From positions 124,001 to 188,000 of the forward strand of contig JAGVKB010000154.1 of assembly GCA_020050835.1 (NCBI GenBank): DNA of 64,000 nucleotides. The letters run 5' to 3'. A program made the translations under genes and the position numbers. Positions 24,305-33,616 of the stretch are shown here, piece by piece (position 1 is the first letter of the stretch; each line of letters opens with the position of its first letter). The stretch comes from Candidatus Obscuribacterales bacterium. Lineage in GTDB: Bacteria; Cyanobacteriota; Vampirovibrionia; Obscuribacterales; Obscuribacteraceae. Below the pieces are notes generated by a model. It did no database searches and had not been told where the DNA came from. It saw nothing but the letters and a program-made list of their open reading frames with translations.

Positions 24305-25528
24305 TTGACCTCAGCTAATCTTCACGCAGGCAAAACCAAAAGCTCCAAAAGAGGCGACGAAGCATCCCCAAAAGCCGACGCAACTTTAGACTCGGGTCAC
24401 CACTGCCATATCTGCGCAGAGAGCACACTCGAGCTGGTGGAGGGCTACGAGCAGCTGCCCAGAGTAACCTCCGACTGCTGTCCATGGCAAAGCGGGGGCA
24501 AGCTCGGCACGTGTACCCGCTGCGGCTGCGCGCAAAATCCGACTGACCAGCAATGGCTGGGTGAAATCAAAGAGATCTACGGCAAGTATTCCATCTACCA
24601 GCAAGGCTCCGGCAACGAACAGTTTGTGTTCACCGGCGGACAACCGGTGGCTCGCTCGGCCCGGCTGATGGAGATGACCAGTCCGTTTTTGGATCTGTCG
24701 GCTCAAGGCCGGCTCTTGGACTTTGGCTGCGCCAATGGTGGACTCCTGCGCAACTTTGCCCGCCTCAATTCGAATTGGACGATGGTTGGTTTCGAAGTCG
24801 ACGATAAGCACAAGCAGGAGATTGAAGCGATCGCCGCAGTAGAGTCGTTCAGCAGCGGCAGCGTGGAAAGCATTCCCGGCCGGTTCAATCTGATCACTAT
24901 GTCGCACGTACTGGAGCACCTACCGCTGCCGGCGTCGACCCTGTCCGAGCTTTCTCAAAAGCTGACCGCCGGCGGATACCTGCTGATTCAAGTGCCGGAT
25001 GCCGCCCAAAACCCCTTCGATCTGGTTATTGCCGATCACTGCAGCCACTTTACGCTTCACGGACTCAAGCAGCTGGTGGCCAACGCCGGTTATCGAATTG
25101 TGGTTGCTACGACCGATTGGGTGCCGAAAGAGATCTCCATTTTAGCGACCACGCTCTCTGCCAATGAATCCGGCTTGGAGCGAAGCTGGGAAGGCGAGCC
25201 GCGTTTAAATGCAGCAGAATCAATCGCTTGGCTCGCCAGAGTTCAAATCGAGTTGCGTAAACTGCGGGCGGTGGATAGGCTCGGGATATTTGGTTCGTCG
25301 ATCGCGGCAACCTGGCTGTATGCAGCCTTGGAAGGGAAAGTCGACTTTTTCGTCGACGAAGATCCAAACCGGGTCGGTCAGAAACACCTGGACAGACCGA
25401 TTTACAGCATCGATCAGGTTCCGCCGGACAGCCATGTTTTCGTCGGTATGAATCCGGAGAAAGCGACACAGGTTGCTGAGCGTTTGGCCATCGGCGACTT
25501 TCACGTCCACCTGCCGCCCGCCTGCTAG
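24305..25528 (+). CDS. Sugar C-methyltransferase-like protein with N-terminal zinc motif
   Basis: 407 residues from the TTG at 24305, which has GAGGGA 7 nt upstream (a TTG at 24278 would add 9 residues). N-terminal Cys cluster C-H-I-C followed by C-T-R-C-G-C is a putative zinc site as in Methyltransf_13. Middle SAM domain: LLDFGCANGGLLRNF, VGFEVDDKHKQ, ITMSHVLEHLPLP. C-terminal half (from about residue 310) forms another alpha/beta domain, IFGSSIAATWLYAAL then VDFFVDEDPNRVG and FVGMNP, as in Methyltransf_14. This three-part layout is that of NDP-hexose C-methyltransferases (TylC3 type), which methylate a keto-sugar, so it may make a C-branched sugar. A related O-methyltransferase cannot be excluded. 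Confidence 0.85.
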   Translation: MTSANLHAGKTKSSKRGDEASPKADATLDSGHHCHICAESTLELVEGYEQLPRVTSDCCPWQSGGKLGTCTRCGCAQNPTDQQWLGEIKEIYGKYSIYQQGSGNEQFVFTGGQPVARSARLMEMTSPFLDLSAQGRLLDFGCANGGLLRNFARLNSNWTMVGFEVDDKHKQEIEAIAAVESFSSGSVESIPGRFNLITMSHVLEHLPLPASTLSELSQKLTAGGYLLIQVPDAAQNPFDLVIADHCSHFTLHGLKQLVANAGYRIVVATTDWVPKEISILATTLSANESGLERSWEGEPRLNAAESIAWLARVQIELRKLRAVDRLGIFGSSIAATWLYAALEGKVDFFVDEDPNRVGQKHLDRPIYSIDQVPPDSHVFVGMNPEKATQVAERLAIGDFHVHLPPAC

Positions 25529-25916
25529 CACGCCAGCATGCCCAATGGTCGGGAGCGACTGGTAGAGCAATTCCCAATTGACGAACCGTAGGGACCATGC
25601 CCAGCCCCTACAACGGTGCGTCGTCTCCGAAATGAACTACTGCGACGGTGCAAGCGTTGCTGCCGCTGTCCGGCTCCTGGGCAACCAGAAATAGACCTTC
25701 GTCTTTCGATCATTAACTATTCTTAGCGACTTCAACTGCCGCTCAACAGCTTGCTTTTGCTATGCACTAATTCTAGTCGAGGCTTGAGCTATTGAGAGGC
25801 GCTGAGCTAAGCTTATCGCCTGAAAGTATGCGATACTGCTTGACAATAAATTGTTTCCGTCGAGCTCTTTCATTAGACAATCAAGCCGAGCCGCACAGGA
25901 GAATCAATCAATCCAG
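25529..25916. other. Long intergenic stretch between two plus-strand genes
   Basis: 388 nt with no supported gene. A hairpin GTAGGG (25589-25594), 12-nt loop, CCCTAC (25607-25612) could end transcription of the upstream gene, though no T-run follows. A TTGACA lies at 25840-25845 without a -10 at the right spacing. The promoter of the next gene is probably here. Confidence 0.35.
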
Positions 25917-26963
25917 ATGTCCAGCGCAACACTCACTGTGGTAATGCCAAACTTCAACGACTCCCGCTTAATCGGGCGAGCGCTGGAGTCCATTTGCCAA
26001 CAGAGTTTCAGTCCGACCGAAGTGGTCGTGATTGACGACGGGTCGACGGACAACAGCATCGAAATCATAACTGAATGCCAGAAGCGCTTCCCGATCATAC
26101 GCTTAGTAAAGAATGAAACGAATCGTGGCATCATATATAGTGTCAATCGAGCCTTGCACATTGCGCAAAGCGACTATCTCTATTTCGCCTCGGCCAATGA
26201 CGAAGTGCTGCCGGGATTCTTCGAAAAGTCGATGCAGACGCTCGCTCAATATCCGCAAGCCGGGCTTTGCTGCACCGATATCAAGTCAACCGATGCAAAA
26301 ACCGGTCAGAGCCATGAAGCGCACAAAGGCTGGGTGGACGAACCCACCTACTTATCGGGAGATTTCATCGCCGAGCGGCTGGACGGCAGCAATCTGTTCG
26401 GTCCCAGCTTCATATACAAACGCGCTTTCATGTTGAAAGTCGGTGAGTTTCGCCCCGAACTACGCTGGCATTGCGACTGGTTTAGCGCGCACGTGTTGGC
26501 ATTCCGCCATGGCAGCTGCTACGTTCCCGAGCCGCTGGCATTCTGGCGAGACGATGCCGAAGCCAGTTATTGCTCCGGCATGAAGGACTTGAAGCGCCAG
26601 CGGCAAGTATTTGTTGAAGTGCTCAAACTGATGTACAGTCCGGATTACCAGGACATTATGCCGCTGGTAATCAAATCACGGCTTTTGGCGGTATTCATAC
26701 CGGTGATGAGCCTGTCGGCGATCGTTGAGGGCCTTTGCAAAACGCCTCGACCAAACTCTTCGGCTTCGCGATTGACCAGACATCTGATCGCCTTGAAGGC
26801 AGAGAGATCGCGCAGACGCATCAGCAGCAGTTTCAGCAAGACATACGACCGGACCGGACTGGCGAAGGTGCCGGGCATCGTCGCCAATCAATTCGATCAA
26901 GCCTACGCGCAAGCGTTCGCTCGCTTCGACAAACTGAGAAAATCGCTGCGCAGCAGCAAGTAG
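25917..26963 (+). CDS. Family 2 glycosyltransferase
   Basis: 348 residues from the ATG at 25917, chosen because the conserved domain starts immediately (LTVVMPNFNDSRL); a TTG at 25851 would add 22 residues. Motifs: VVVIDDGSTDNS and a variant metal motif YFASANDEVLPGF where DxD is usual (A-x-D type as in some GT2 enzymes), then ELRWHCDWFS as the acceptor-side acidic motif. No membrane helix. Soluble cytosolic GT that adds a sugar to the growing lipid-linked glycan. Convergent with the methyltransferase gene that ends at 26971, only 7 nt apart. Confidence 0.85.
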   Translation: MSSATLTVVMPNFNDSRLIGRALESICQQSFSPTEVVVIDDGSTDNSIEIITECQKRFPIIRLVKNETNRGIIYSVNRALHIAQSDYLYFASANDEVLPGFFEKSMQTLAQYPQAGLCCTDIKSTDAKTGQSHEAHKGWVDEPTYLSGDFIAERLDGSNLFGPSFIYKRAFMLKVGEFRPELRWHCDWFSAHVLAFRHGSCYVPEPLAFWRDDAEASYCSGMKDLKRQRQVFVEVLKLMYSPDYQDIMPLVIKSRLLAVFIPVMSLSAIVEGLCKTPRPNSSASRLTRHLIALKAERSRRRISSSFSKTYDRTGLAKVPGIVANQFDQAYAQAFARFDKLRKSLRSSK

Positions 26964-26970
26964 AGCGGCG

Positions 26971-28071
26971 CTACAGCCTGTCGACAACCGGCATCGGAAT
27001 GCCCTTTGTTGGTATCGGCTCCACATACTGCGCTTCAGGCTCAGCGACTGCTTGCACGGCTGGTGTTTCGGCGGCAACGGCCGTCAAAACTCGATACTTT
27101 ACCCGAGAGGCCAGTCCCCAGATCGCCGGACCGACCATGCCGGCGATTTGGCGCTTCAACGCGCTCGGCTGAGCGGGCGTCGGGGCGAAGTCTTCAAGGT
27201 TGCTTGGCTGCTCAATCGGCTCTGGTGCCACCAGTTCGGACAGCTCGGATTCAGCCGTCTTCATCGACACCGGCAGGTCTTCGAGATTGAGCCCTTCGCT
27301 TTGTGCTCGCTGCCAGGCCTCGAAGAACTTGCGCTGGCTCGGCACGACATCGCAACGCGACTTCTCCAACTTGCGAGCCACCACATACGTGCCGTAGAGC
27401 GCGTCGTCCAGCCCGCCGAAAGATATCTTGTCCAAACAGCCGGGAACATACTCGTAGATTTCGAACGGCAGCTCGCTCAACTCCAGGAGATGCAATCCTG
27501 GCTTGTTCTCATGCCGGAAGACTTGCAAGCGATCGATAGCATACTGGTTAGCCCAATAGTAGTCGCAAAACAGCGTAGGCGAAAAGCTATAGAACCCATG
27601 GTCGAGATAGTTCGAAGATGGCACGACGTGAATTACCCGGCCACCGACCTTCAACATCTTGTGCACGTTCTTGAGTGCATTGGGCACATGAAAAACATGC
27701 TCGATCGTGCCACCATCAATGATGACATCGAATCTACCCAGCAAGTGCTCCGGCAGCGTATCCGAGTTGAGGTCGAAGAGGTGATCCGCCTCTTCGAAGT
27801 CCGAGTAATCCATAGTTTCGGACTGCTGAAATCCGACAGACAGCAAGAACGATTCATCGCTCATGCACCCGAGCTCTTTGAGCGTCGGATGTCGATGCAG
27901 GGAGATTGCCGGCGGTTCGCTCAGCCGGAACGACACTTCGCTGGCATATCGCTTCAACGATTCGTTGCTGAAATAGATGTCCTGCCGGCCCAGCGAAAGA
28001 ACCCGTCCGCTGAACGGTCTTTCATTGCCTTCCTTCATCAGGAGTTTCGCAACTGCTTTCGGAATGCCCAC
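26971..28071 (-). CDS. SAM-dependent methyltransferase-like protein with extended tails
   Basis: 366 residues from a GTG at 28071, confirmed by AAGGAG 7 nt upstream. The core has FDVIIDGGTIEHVFHVPNAL and VGGRVIHVVPSSNYLDHGFY, motifs IV-VI of class I methyltransferases that end in a sugar-type acceptor loop. A clear GxGxG motif I is not visible in the N-terminal half (residues 1-100), so the fold is atypical, resembling proteins annotated as class I methyltransferases in glycan clusters. The last 100 residues are Pro/Glu-rich and unassigned. Last gene of the heptose-type operon, 47 nt behind the SDR gene. Confidence 0.62.
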   Translation of the reverse strand: MGIPKAVAKLLMKEGNERPFSGRVLSLGRQDIYFSNESLKRYASEVSFRLSEPPAISLHRHPTLKELGCMSDESFLLSVGFQQSETMDYSDFEEADHLFDLNSDTLPEHLLGRFDVIIDGGTIEHVFHVPNALKNVHKMLKVGGRVIHVVPSSNYLDHGFYSFSPTLFCDYYWANQYAIDRLQVFRHENKPGLHLLELSELPFEIYEYVPGCLDKISFGGLDDALYGTYVVARKLEKSRCDVVPSQRKFFEAWQRAQSEGLNLEDLPVSMKTAESELSELVAPEPIEQPSNLEDFAPTPAQPSALKRQIAGMVGPAIWGLASRVKYRVLTAVAAETPAVQAVAEPEAQYVEPIPTKGIPMPVVDRL

Positions 28072-28118
28072 TGCTTATCTCCTTTAAAACGACAGGCTGT
28101 ACAAGTTCGACTGCAGAA

Positions 28119-29108
28119 TTACGGCTGGTGAACGTACTCGAGCGAGTGTCGATTAACCTCGCTCCAATTCCCGTCAATCCACTTCACCACTTCCACCAGC
28201 CCTTCTTTCAAGGAAACTCGTGGAGCCCAATCCAACTCTTTTCTGGCTCGGGTCGAGTCAATCACGTAGGCCGCATCTTGCCCCTGACGCTCTTCGACAT
28301 CGGTGATGCAAGCAGCGAAATCACAGTTCATCAATTCCGAAATCATCTCGACGACGCAGCGCACGGAGACGCCGTCATCCGGTGACAAATGATAAATACT
28401 TCCGGGCTTACCGTTCTCCATTGCGGCGAGCTCGCCGCGAGAGATGTCCCGGATGTGGATATAGGACTTCACGGCCTTGCCACCACCATGCAAATGAATC
28501 TTCTTGCCGGACTTGATGTTGATAACCGAACGAGGAATGATCTTCCACAGCTGCTGGTGTGCGCCGTAGACGTTGGTAGAACGGATCATCACCAGTGGGA
28601 AATTGAAGTTCTTGACCATCGTGAACAGGAGCAGATCGGCAGCGGCTTTTGATGCCGCATAAGGGGTGGTCGGATTGAGCGGCGCCGACTCCAAGATTCT
28701 GCCTTCACAGGTGCCGTACACCTCCGGAGAAGAGATATGGACGTAGCGCTTCAGATAATCCCGCTTGCGCAGATTGTTCACCAACTTAGACAGAGCTACC
28801 GTATTGGTTTCGAACCAATGCTCCGGATGCTCCCAACTCGGTGCGACTTCGCTCTGCGCTGCAAAGTTGACGACATAATCCGGACGAACTGAATCCAGCA
28901 ATTCGATCAACTCAGAACTATGCTTGTTCAGGTCCAACTGGTGAAACTTGAAATTAGCCGATGCACGCCGCTTATAAGGCAGGAAAATCTCACTCTTTTC
29001 CGGTGAGCGGCTTACACCTATCACCTCATCATGATCCCGCTCTAAAAGGAGATCAACAAAATCGGCTCCGGAAAAGGAATTGCTCCCTAAAACTACGATC
29101 TTACTCAC
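28119..29108 (-). CDS. NAD-dependent 4,6-dehydratase/epimerase (extended SDR)
   Basis: 329 residues from a GTG at 29108 with AGGA 7-8 nt upstream. Cofactor motif VVLGSNSFSGADFVD is a variant of GxxGxxG. The catalytic residues lie in ISSPEVYGT, where Pro-Glu replaces the usual Ser-Val before Tyr-Gly (as the T-D-E block of RfbB and GDP-mannose 4,6-dehydratase), and in TPYAASKAAADL (YxxxK). NAAQSEV-like FAAQSEVAPSW also resembles 4,6-dehydratases. It may dehydrate the sugar nucleotide supplied by the GmhA and kinase-nucleotidyltransferase genes, as DmhA does for GDP-heptose. The Glu next to the Tyr favours dehydratase over epimerase. Confidence 0.82.
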   Translation of the reverse strand: MSKIVVLGSNSFSGADFVDLLLERDHDEVIGVSRSPEKSEIFLPYKRRASANFKFHQLDLNKHSSELIELLDSVRPDYVVNFAAQSEVAPSWEHPEHWFETNTVALSKLVNNLRKRDYLKRYVHISSPEVYGTCEGRILESAPLNPTTPYAASKAAADLLLFTMVKNFNFPLVMIRSTNVYGAHQQLWKIIPRSVINIKSGKKIHLHGGGKAVKSYIHIRDISRGELAAMENGKPGSIYHLSPDDGVSVRCVVEMISELMNCDFAACITDVEERQGQDAAYVIDSTRARKELDWAPRVSLKEGLVEVVKWIDGNWSEVNRHSLEYVHQP

Positions 29109-29117
29109 GTCAATTTC

Positions 29118-30137
29118 CTACTTTAGTTGAACCTGCTGCATTGCCTTGATGTTGAAGTAACGCACATCGCTCATTGAATCCGGCAGCTTATTAGCCTTGA
29201 AGGCATCTATCAGATCGTTTACCGCATCCTCGATCGTCCGCTTGGGAGTAAACCCAAGCTCTTGCTTGATCTTGTCCGAGCAGATTCGATAGGATCGAAT
29301 GTCCTCCGAAGGCACCTTTTCCACCAGCAACTCACCCTTTTCCGGCATCTTCTGCGCCATTACCTGCTGAACTATTTCGGCCAGCTCCCGCACTTTATGG
29401 TTCTCATAACCAGCGTTGAAGCTCTTGCCAGCGATTCGCCCGCTGTCAATCGTCAGCAACATCACGTAGAGATCCACCATATCTTCGATGTGAATATTCG
29501 GACGCATCTGCTCGCCACCGAATATGGTGATCTTGCCGTTGTTGATGGCATGATTGGTCAGAATATTGACCGTGAGATCCAGGCGCTGCCGAGGAGCATA
29601 ACCGCAGACAGTGGCCGGGCGAATGGCGACGGTGGTGAAGTCCGCTGATTGGTGCTCGAACAAAACCGGTTCGCACATACCCTTGTACTTGTTGTAATCG
29701 GTGATCGGCAAAAGCGGGTGATCTTCAGTCACATTTTCCGCCTCGCTTACGCCATAGACGCTCGAGGTCGAGGCGTAGATAAAACGTCGCACTCCGGATT
29801 GCTTGCTGATCTCTACGAGCGGGCGGAAGGCATCGTAGTTGATCGATTTACTTAATTCGGGATTGAGCTCGAAGCAGGGATCATTGGAGATGCAAGCCAG
29901 GTGAATGACTGAATCACAGCCCGGCAGGATCTCCTTCAAAAGCGCCTGGTCGCGAAGATCACCTTTGATCTCCTGCAGATTGGGATTGCCCTTAACAGAC
30001 TCCAGCACGTTATCGCCGAAGATGTACAGGTCCAAAACTTTGACTTTGTATCCTTCCTTCAGCAGTCTTGGCACGAGCGCCGAGCCGACATAACCAGCTC
30101 CACCCGTAACTAGAACGGTGCCTGCCCCTTTACTCAT
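29118..30137 (-). CDS. NAD-dependent epimerase (extended SDR)
   Basis: 339 residues. The ATG at 30137 overlaps the stop of the GmhA-like gene (ATGA), which makes the long upstream extension to 30308 unlikely. Cofactor motif VTGGAGYVGSALVPRL, then HLACISNDPCFELN, YASTSSVYGVSE and DYNKYKGMCE (YxxxK). A C-terminal substrate domain starts near IRPATVCGYAPRQRLD. The LACISNDPC signature occurs in SDRs found with sugar isomerase and heptose genes; GDP/ADP-heptose epimerase or reductase roles are possible. Ten nt before the next SDR gene. Confidence 0.83.
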   Translation of the reverse strand: MSKGAGTVLVTGGAGYVGSALVPRLLKEGYKVKVLDLYIFGDNVLESVKGNPNLQEIKGDLRDQALLKEILPGCDSVIHLACISNDPCFELNPELSKSINYDAFRPLVEISKQSGVRRFIYASTSSVYGVSEAENVTEDHPLLPITDYNKYKGMCEPVLFEHQSADFTTVAIRPATVCGYAPRQRLDLTVNILTNHAINNGKITIFGGEQMRPNIHIEDMVDLYVMLLTIDSGRIAGKSFNAGYENHKVRELAEIVQQVMAQKMPEKGELLVEKVPSEDIRSYRICSDKIKQELGFTPKRTIEDAVNDLIDAFKANKLPDSMSDVRYFNIKAMQQVQLK

Positions 30138-30763
30138 AAAGTCGCTCCTTGTCGCCTTGCGCACAGTGTATCCGTCAAATAGTGAATGAGAGCCAAATGT
30201 GACACCTCGACCGGACCGTACTTGTCCGAATCGACATAAAAATTGAGATCGCCTTCTGACAGGAGAGGGCAATCGCTCTTGAAGCCGGCCAACGTGATGA
30301 CTCCACAACCCACCGCTCTGGCAGCTTTGACTGCATTCAAGATATTGGGCGACTTACCCGAGCTGCTCACCGCAATCAGAGCATCACCCTTGTGGCAGAA
30401 CATCTCAATTGCCTTTGAATAGACGAATTCGTAACCAAAATCGTTAGCCAGACAGGTCAATTGCGCGAGATCCGTAAAGGTGATTGCCGGAATGCCTACC
30501 GCCTTTGAGAAGTCGACAGCCTGATGACTGGCGATCGCAGCGCTTCCGCCATTGCCGATCAAGGCGACTTTCTTGCCGTCAGTCCCTACTTTTGCCAACA
30601 GCTCCAGCGCTCTGTCCGTGCCTTCTTCAACAGTCAGCTTCTGGCCGTTTCTGTCAGTGGCGACTACGTTCAACAGCAGCTGGTGTAGCCGGTCGAAGTA
30701 ACGAGTGTATGCGGATGTTTTTGCGTTGGCGTCTGTCATTGCCTTTGTCAGTGTGTCAGTCAT
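30134..30763 (-). CDS. gmhA: SIS-domain sedoheptulose-7-phosphate isomerase (GmhA-like)
   Basis: 209 residues from the ATG at 30763 (a TTG at 30778 would add five). SIS fold with VALIGNGGSAAIASHQAVDF at about 70-90, where the GGSA loop binds phosphate, and VSSSGKSPNILNAVKAA for the second phosphate site. Length and motifs match GmhA, which turns sedoheptulose 7-phosphate into D-glycero-manno-heptose 7-phosphate. Related DiaA/LpcA-type SIS proteins are possible, but the adjacent PfkB-nucleotidyltransferase fusion makes GmhA by far the best fit. 27 nt behind that gene and coupled by ATGA to the SDR gene. Confidence 0.87.
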   Translation of the reverse strand: MTDTLTKAMTDANAKTSAYTRYFDRLHQLLLNVVATDRNGQKLTVEEGTDRALELLAKVGTDGKKVALIGNGGSAAIASHQAVDFSKAVGIPAITFTDLAQLTCLANDFGYEFVYSKAIEMFCHKGDALIAVSSSGKSPNILNAVKAARAVGCGVITLAGFKSDCPLLSEGDLNFYVDSDKYGPVEVSHLALIHYLTDTLCARRQGATL

Positions 30764-30790
30764 TTTAGTTGAACCCAACCCTGTTTCGTA

Positions 30791-32386
30791 CTACTTCAAT
30801 AGCGAGGTGATGAATTTGGTCAAAGTGCTGCGATTGATCGAATCCCGGTGCCCGACGGTCGAGACGGCCTGTGCCCCGACGGCGTTGCCGACGAAGCCGA
30901 GCAATTCCAGCGGTGCATTGAGAGCAGCAGCCATCGCCGTCACGGAAAGGAAAGCATCTCCGGCTCCCATTCTGTCCACCACCTGTCCGGCCACCGCCGG
31001 CACCGCGCAGAACCCCTCGTCCTCACTGTAACAGACGCAACCGCGTTTGCCGCGCGTGATTACCACTCGTTTGCTGGACAGCTTCTGTCCCAGCCGGGGC
31101 ATGATATTTGTGACATCACCGGCTCGGTCGCGTACTTCAAGCCGTAGCTCATTTTCAGTGATGCACACATAATCGGCCCGATTGTATTTGAAGATGGTCT
31201 GATACCCGAGATTGCCGGCATTGGACTGAGTATTGACCGCTAAGAATTTAGCCTTTTTACAGATCACTTCGGCCGCTCTGGGAGTAATCATGCTGTGCCC
31301 AAAGTCGACCACAATCACGGCATCATACTCAGGGACTACCTGTTCTAACTTGGCACAGAGCTTCGCATCGTCCGAATCAGTCAACTGCTGATCGTTAATC
31401 GTATAGACAGCCAAAAGCTTATGGAAGAAGTAATTGTCGATGATACGCCGCTTCACAATAGTCGGCGCATCCTGCCTGGTCAGCAGCTCAGCTCTTATCC
31501 GGTCGCTCAAGCTCGAGCGAATGAAGTCTTCTTGCGAGTCTTGCTCGCCGAGAAGACTCAACAAACCGACATTATCAGAGAAATTAGCGACATTGTTGCC
31601 GACTGCGAGAATGCCACCGGCAAATTTTTCAGACGAGATTAACCGCACCGCCAACATCGGCTCTTTGGACGATTTGCCGATCGCTTCGCAATACTGGTAC
31701 TCGTCGATTATGGCTTCACCGATCGTCAAAACCTTGAGCGGCTTCATCATGTCGAGATACTTGACGATATCGTCGACTGAGTATTTATCTGCAAAATCCT
31801 TGAGGTACTCGCTCAACTCTTTCGAGAAAACAGGCATGTGCCGGTTGATCAAGGTTGATGAGCTAAAAACTATATCGTCAGTAAACACCAATTGACCGCC
31901 CACCGATTCGACAGCAGCTTTTTCCAGCGCGATACCGCCGGTGACATCTTTCTCCGCATCTTTGTAATCAGATCCTTTGACATAGTAGTGAGGACGAAGA
32001 AATTTGATCAGTTCGACAGCCATCGGCCACTGGTTGATCGCCACGAAGTCGACGCAATTGAGCGCTGCAATCGCTTCGGCGCGCAAGGTTTCAGAAAACG
32101 CCGGGCGATGAGGACCTTTGTTGACGAATCGGTCAGGAGTCAAAGTCACTACGAGCAGATCGCCTTGTTTCCTTGCTTCTTCAAAATGCCGAATGTGCCC
32201 GATGTGCAACAGGTCGAAGACGCCGTGACAATGCACGACCTTTTGACCGCGAGCGCGAGCGGCATTGATGATGTCGGCAAGCTTCTCGAGTTCGGTAATC
32301 TTATCCTTTGTACCGGCGACAGCTGTGGCGGCCGCTCCATTCGCCTGCGCGGCGGACCCTGAAAAAGTGAAGCCTGACTGATGCAT
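30791..32386 (-). CDS. Bifunctional nucleotidyltransferase-PfkB kinase, HldE-like with inverted domain order
   Basis: 531 residues. Residues about 50-190 are a cytidylyltransferase-like domain: CHGVFDLLHIGHIRHFEEA contains the HxGH site, and YYVKGSDYKD the second motif. Residues about 210-520 are a PfkB/ribokinase-type kinase: VLTIGEAIIDEY, FAGGILAVGNNVAN (substrate loop), VITRGKRGCVCY and DRMGAGDAFLS with the catalytic Asp in the GAGD anion hole. E. coli HldE has the kinase first and the adenylyltransferase last; here the order is reversed. The predicted pair of reactions is phosphorylation at C1 of heptose 7-phosphate and then adenylylation after dephosphorylation. No GmhB-type phosphatase lies in this operon; the HAD gene at 39045 is a candidate. 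Confidence 0.87.
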   Translation of the reverse strand: MHQSGFTFSGSAAQANGAAATAVAGTKDKITELEKLADIINAARARGQKVVHCHGVFDLLHIGHIRHFEEARKQGDLLVVTLTPDRFVNKGPHRPAFSETLRAEAIAALNCVDFVAINQWPMAVELIKFLRPHYYVKGSDYKDAEKDVTGGIALEKAAVESVGGQLVFTDDIVFSSSTLINRHMPVFSKELSEYLKDFADKYSVDDIVKYLDMMKPLKVLTIGEAIIDEYQYCEAIGKSSKEPMLAVRLISSEKFAGGILAVGNNVANFSDNVGLLSLLGEQDSQEDFIRSSLSDRIRAELLTRQDAPTIVKRRIIDNYFFHKLLAVYTINDQQLTDSDDAKLCAKLEQVVPEYDAVIVVDFGHSMITPRAAEVICKKAKFLAVNTQSNAGNLGYQTIFKYNRADYVCITENELRLEVRDRAGDVTNIMPRLGQKLSSKRVVITRGKRGCVCYSEDEGFCAVPAVAGQVVDRMGAGDAFLSVTAMAAALNAPLELLGFVGNAVGAQAVSTVGHRDSINRSTLTKFITSLLK

Positions 32387-32448
32387 AGCCTAAATCCCTT
32401 TGACTCCGTCTTTGCCTGCGACTTTGTACTCTTCCGACACCGCTGTCC

Positions 32449-33462
32449 CTAAACTCCGACCGTCTCACCCAGATAGTTGAACCATTGCTTGGTTGCTTCG
32501 GCAATTGACTGCTGATTCCAAACCGGAGCATCACGCCAGTCATTGATGTGCTCGAGCATCACCGCAACACCTTCGTCGAACCCGACCTTCGGTTGCCAAC
32601 CAAGCACTTGCTTGATTTTGGTGATATCGGCGTAAGTGCAATCCGGCTCACCGGGACGTTTGGGGATATATTGCCTCTCTCCGCCCAGAAGGTCGACGAG
32701 CCGGTTGACGCTGTAGGTTCCACCAGAGCCGACATTGAAGATTTCGCCGGTTAGATTCGACTCAACGGCAGTCACGAACGCATCCACTACGTCGCTAACA
32801 AAGGTGAAGTCTCTGGTCTGACTGCCATCACCAACGATGGTAAACGGCCTGCCGGCCAGCTTCTGCGCCAGAAAGACGCCGAAGACGGCACCATAGGCAC
32901 CAGTTGTGCGCGCCCGCGGTCCATAGACATTGATCAACCGCAAGGAGAGGCAAGGAAGCTTGTAGACTTGCTGCCAGTGCATGACATAACACTCGGCGAG
33001 GTACTTTGTTAATGCATACGGATACTCAGCCTTAATCGGTGCCGATTCCGGCGTGGGAAATTGCTTGGCCAACCCGTAGCATGATGACGATGCTGCGTAA
33101 ATAAACCGTTTGACGCCGGCCGCGCGCGCGCCTTCTAGTACCGCGATTGTTCCGTCGACATTAGAGCGATGATATTCGAGCGGTTGCTCGATCGACGGCA
33201 CGATATCGGCCAGAGCTGCCAGATGGAAGACCCAATCAACGCCGCTGAAAAGCTCTTTAATGGCGGCGGCATCAGCGATATCGACTTGGTGAACCGCCAG
33301 GCGTGGATGGTCGGAAAGATGCTTGAGATTCTTCGGATGGCCGGACGAGAAGTTGTCCAGAACGACAACGGAATGCCCGTCGGACAGCAGCCTGTCCACT
33401 AAGTGACTGCCAATGAAACCAGCTCCGCCGGTCACCAAACATCTCCGGGATCGATTTTGCAC
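32449..33462 (-). CDS. NAD-dependent UDP-sugar epimerase (extended SDR)
   Basis: 337 residues from the GTG at 33462, with AGGGAG 8 nt upstream; a TTG at 33522 without a good site is rejected. Cofactor loop VTGGAGFIGSHLVD, LDNFSSGHPKN, FHLAALADIVPSI, catalytic AASSSCYGLAK, YPYALTKYLAE (YxxxK) and LRLINVYGPRARTTG. The pattern is that of UDP-GlcNAc/UDP-Glc 4-epimerases (WbpP/GalE type), including the Ala-Asp-Ile loop. First gene of the six-gene heptose-type operon. An ADP-heptose epimerase (HldD) function is possible, but HldD's characteristic motifs are not evident. Confidence 0.85.
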   Translation of the reverse strand: MQNRSRRCLVTGGAGFIGSHLVDRLLSDGHSVVVLDNFSSGHPKNLKHLSDHPRLAVHQVDIADAAAIKELFSGVDWVFHLAALADIVPSIEQPLEYHRSNVDGTIAVLEGARAAGVKRFIYAASSSCYGLAKQFPTPESAPIKAEYPYALTKYLAECYVMHWQQVYKLPCLSLRLINVYGPRARTTGAYGAVFGVFLAQKLAGRPFTIVGDGSQTRDFTFVSDVVDAFVTAVESNLTGEIFNVGSGGTYSVNRLVDLLGGERQYIPKRPGEPDCTYADITKIKQVLGWQPKVGFDEGVAVMLEHINDWRDAPVWNQQSIAEATKQWFNYLGETVGV

Positions 33463-33616
33463 TTCAGAAACTCCCTGTCCCTTATGACCGAAACCAAGAA
33501 ACCCGCTGGAGAAATCACACAAGCTTCGCCGTCGCGAAACGCTTAAATCAGCAACTCTCCAGGCTGGGTCCTGAAACAGCCGTGAGGACTATAGCAGCGC
33601 CCACCCCTCTTTGCAT

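Noticed and set aside
25840-25845. Perfect TTGACA upstream of the GT2 gene
   Set aside because: No -10 hexamer 15-19 nt downstream; the nearest A/T-rich stretch is 25 nt away.
27052-28131. Long plus-strand open frame (359 codons) opposite the methyltransferase-like gene
   Set aside because: No recognisable domain, Gln/Arg-rich composition, and it is the complement of a minus-strand gene that has a strong ribosome binding site and SAM-type motifs.
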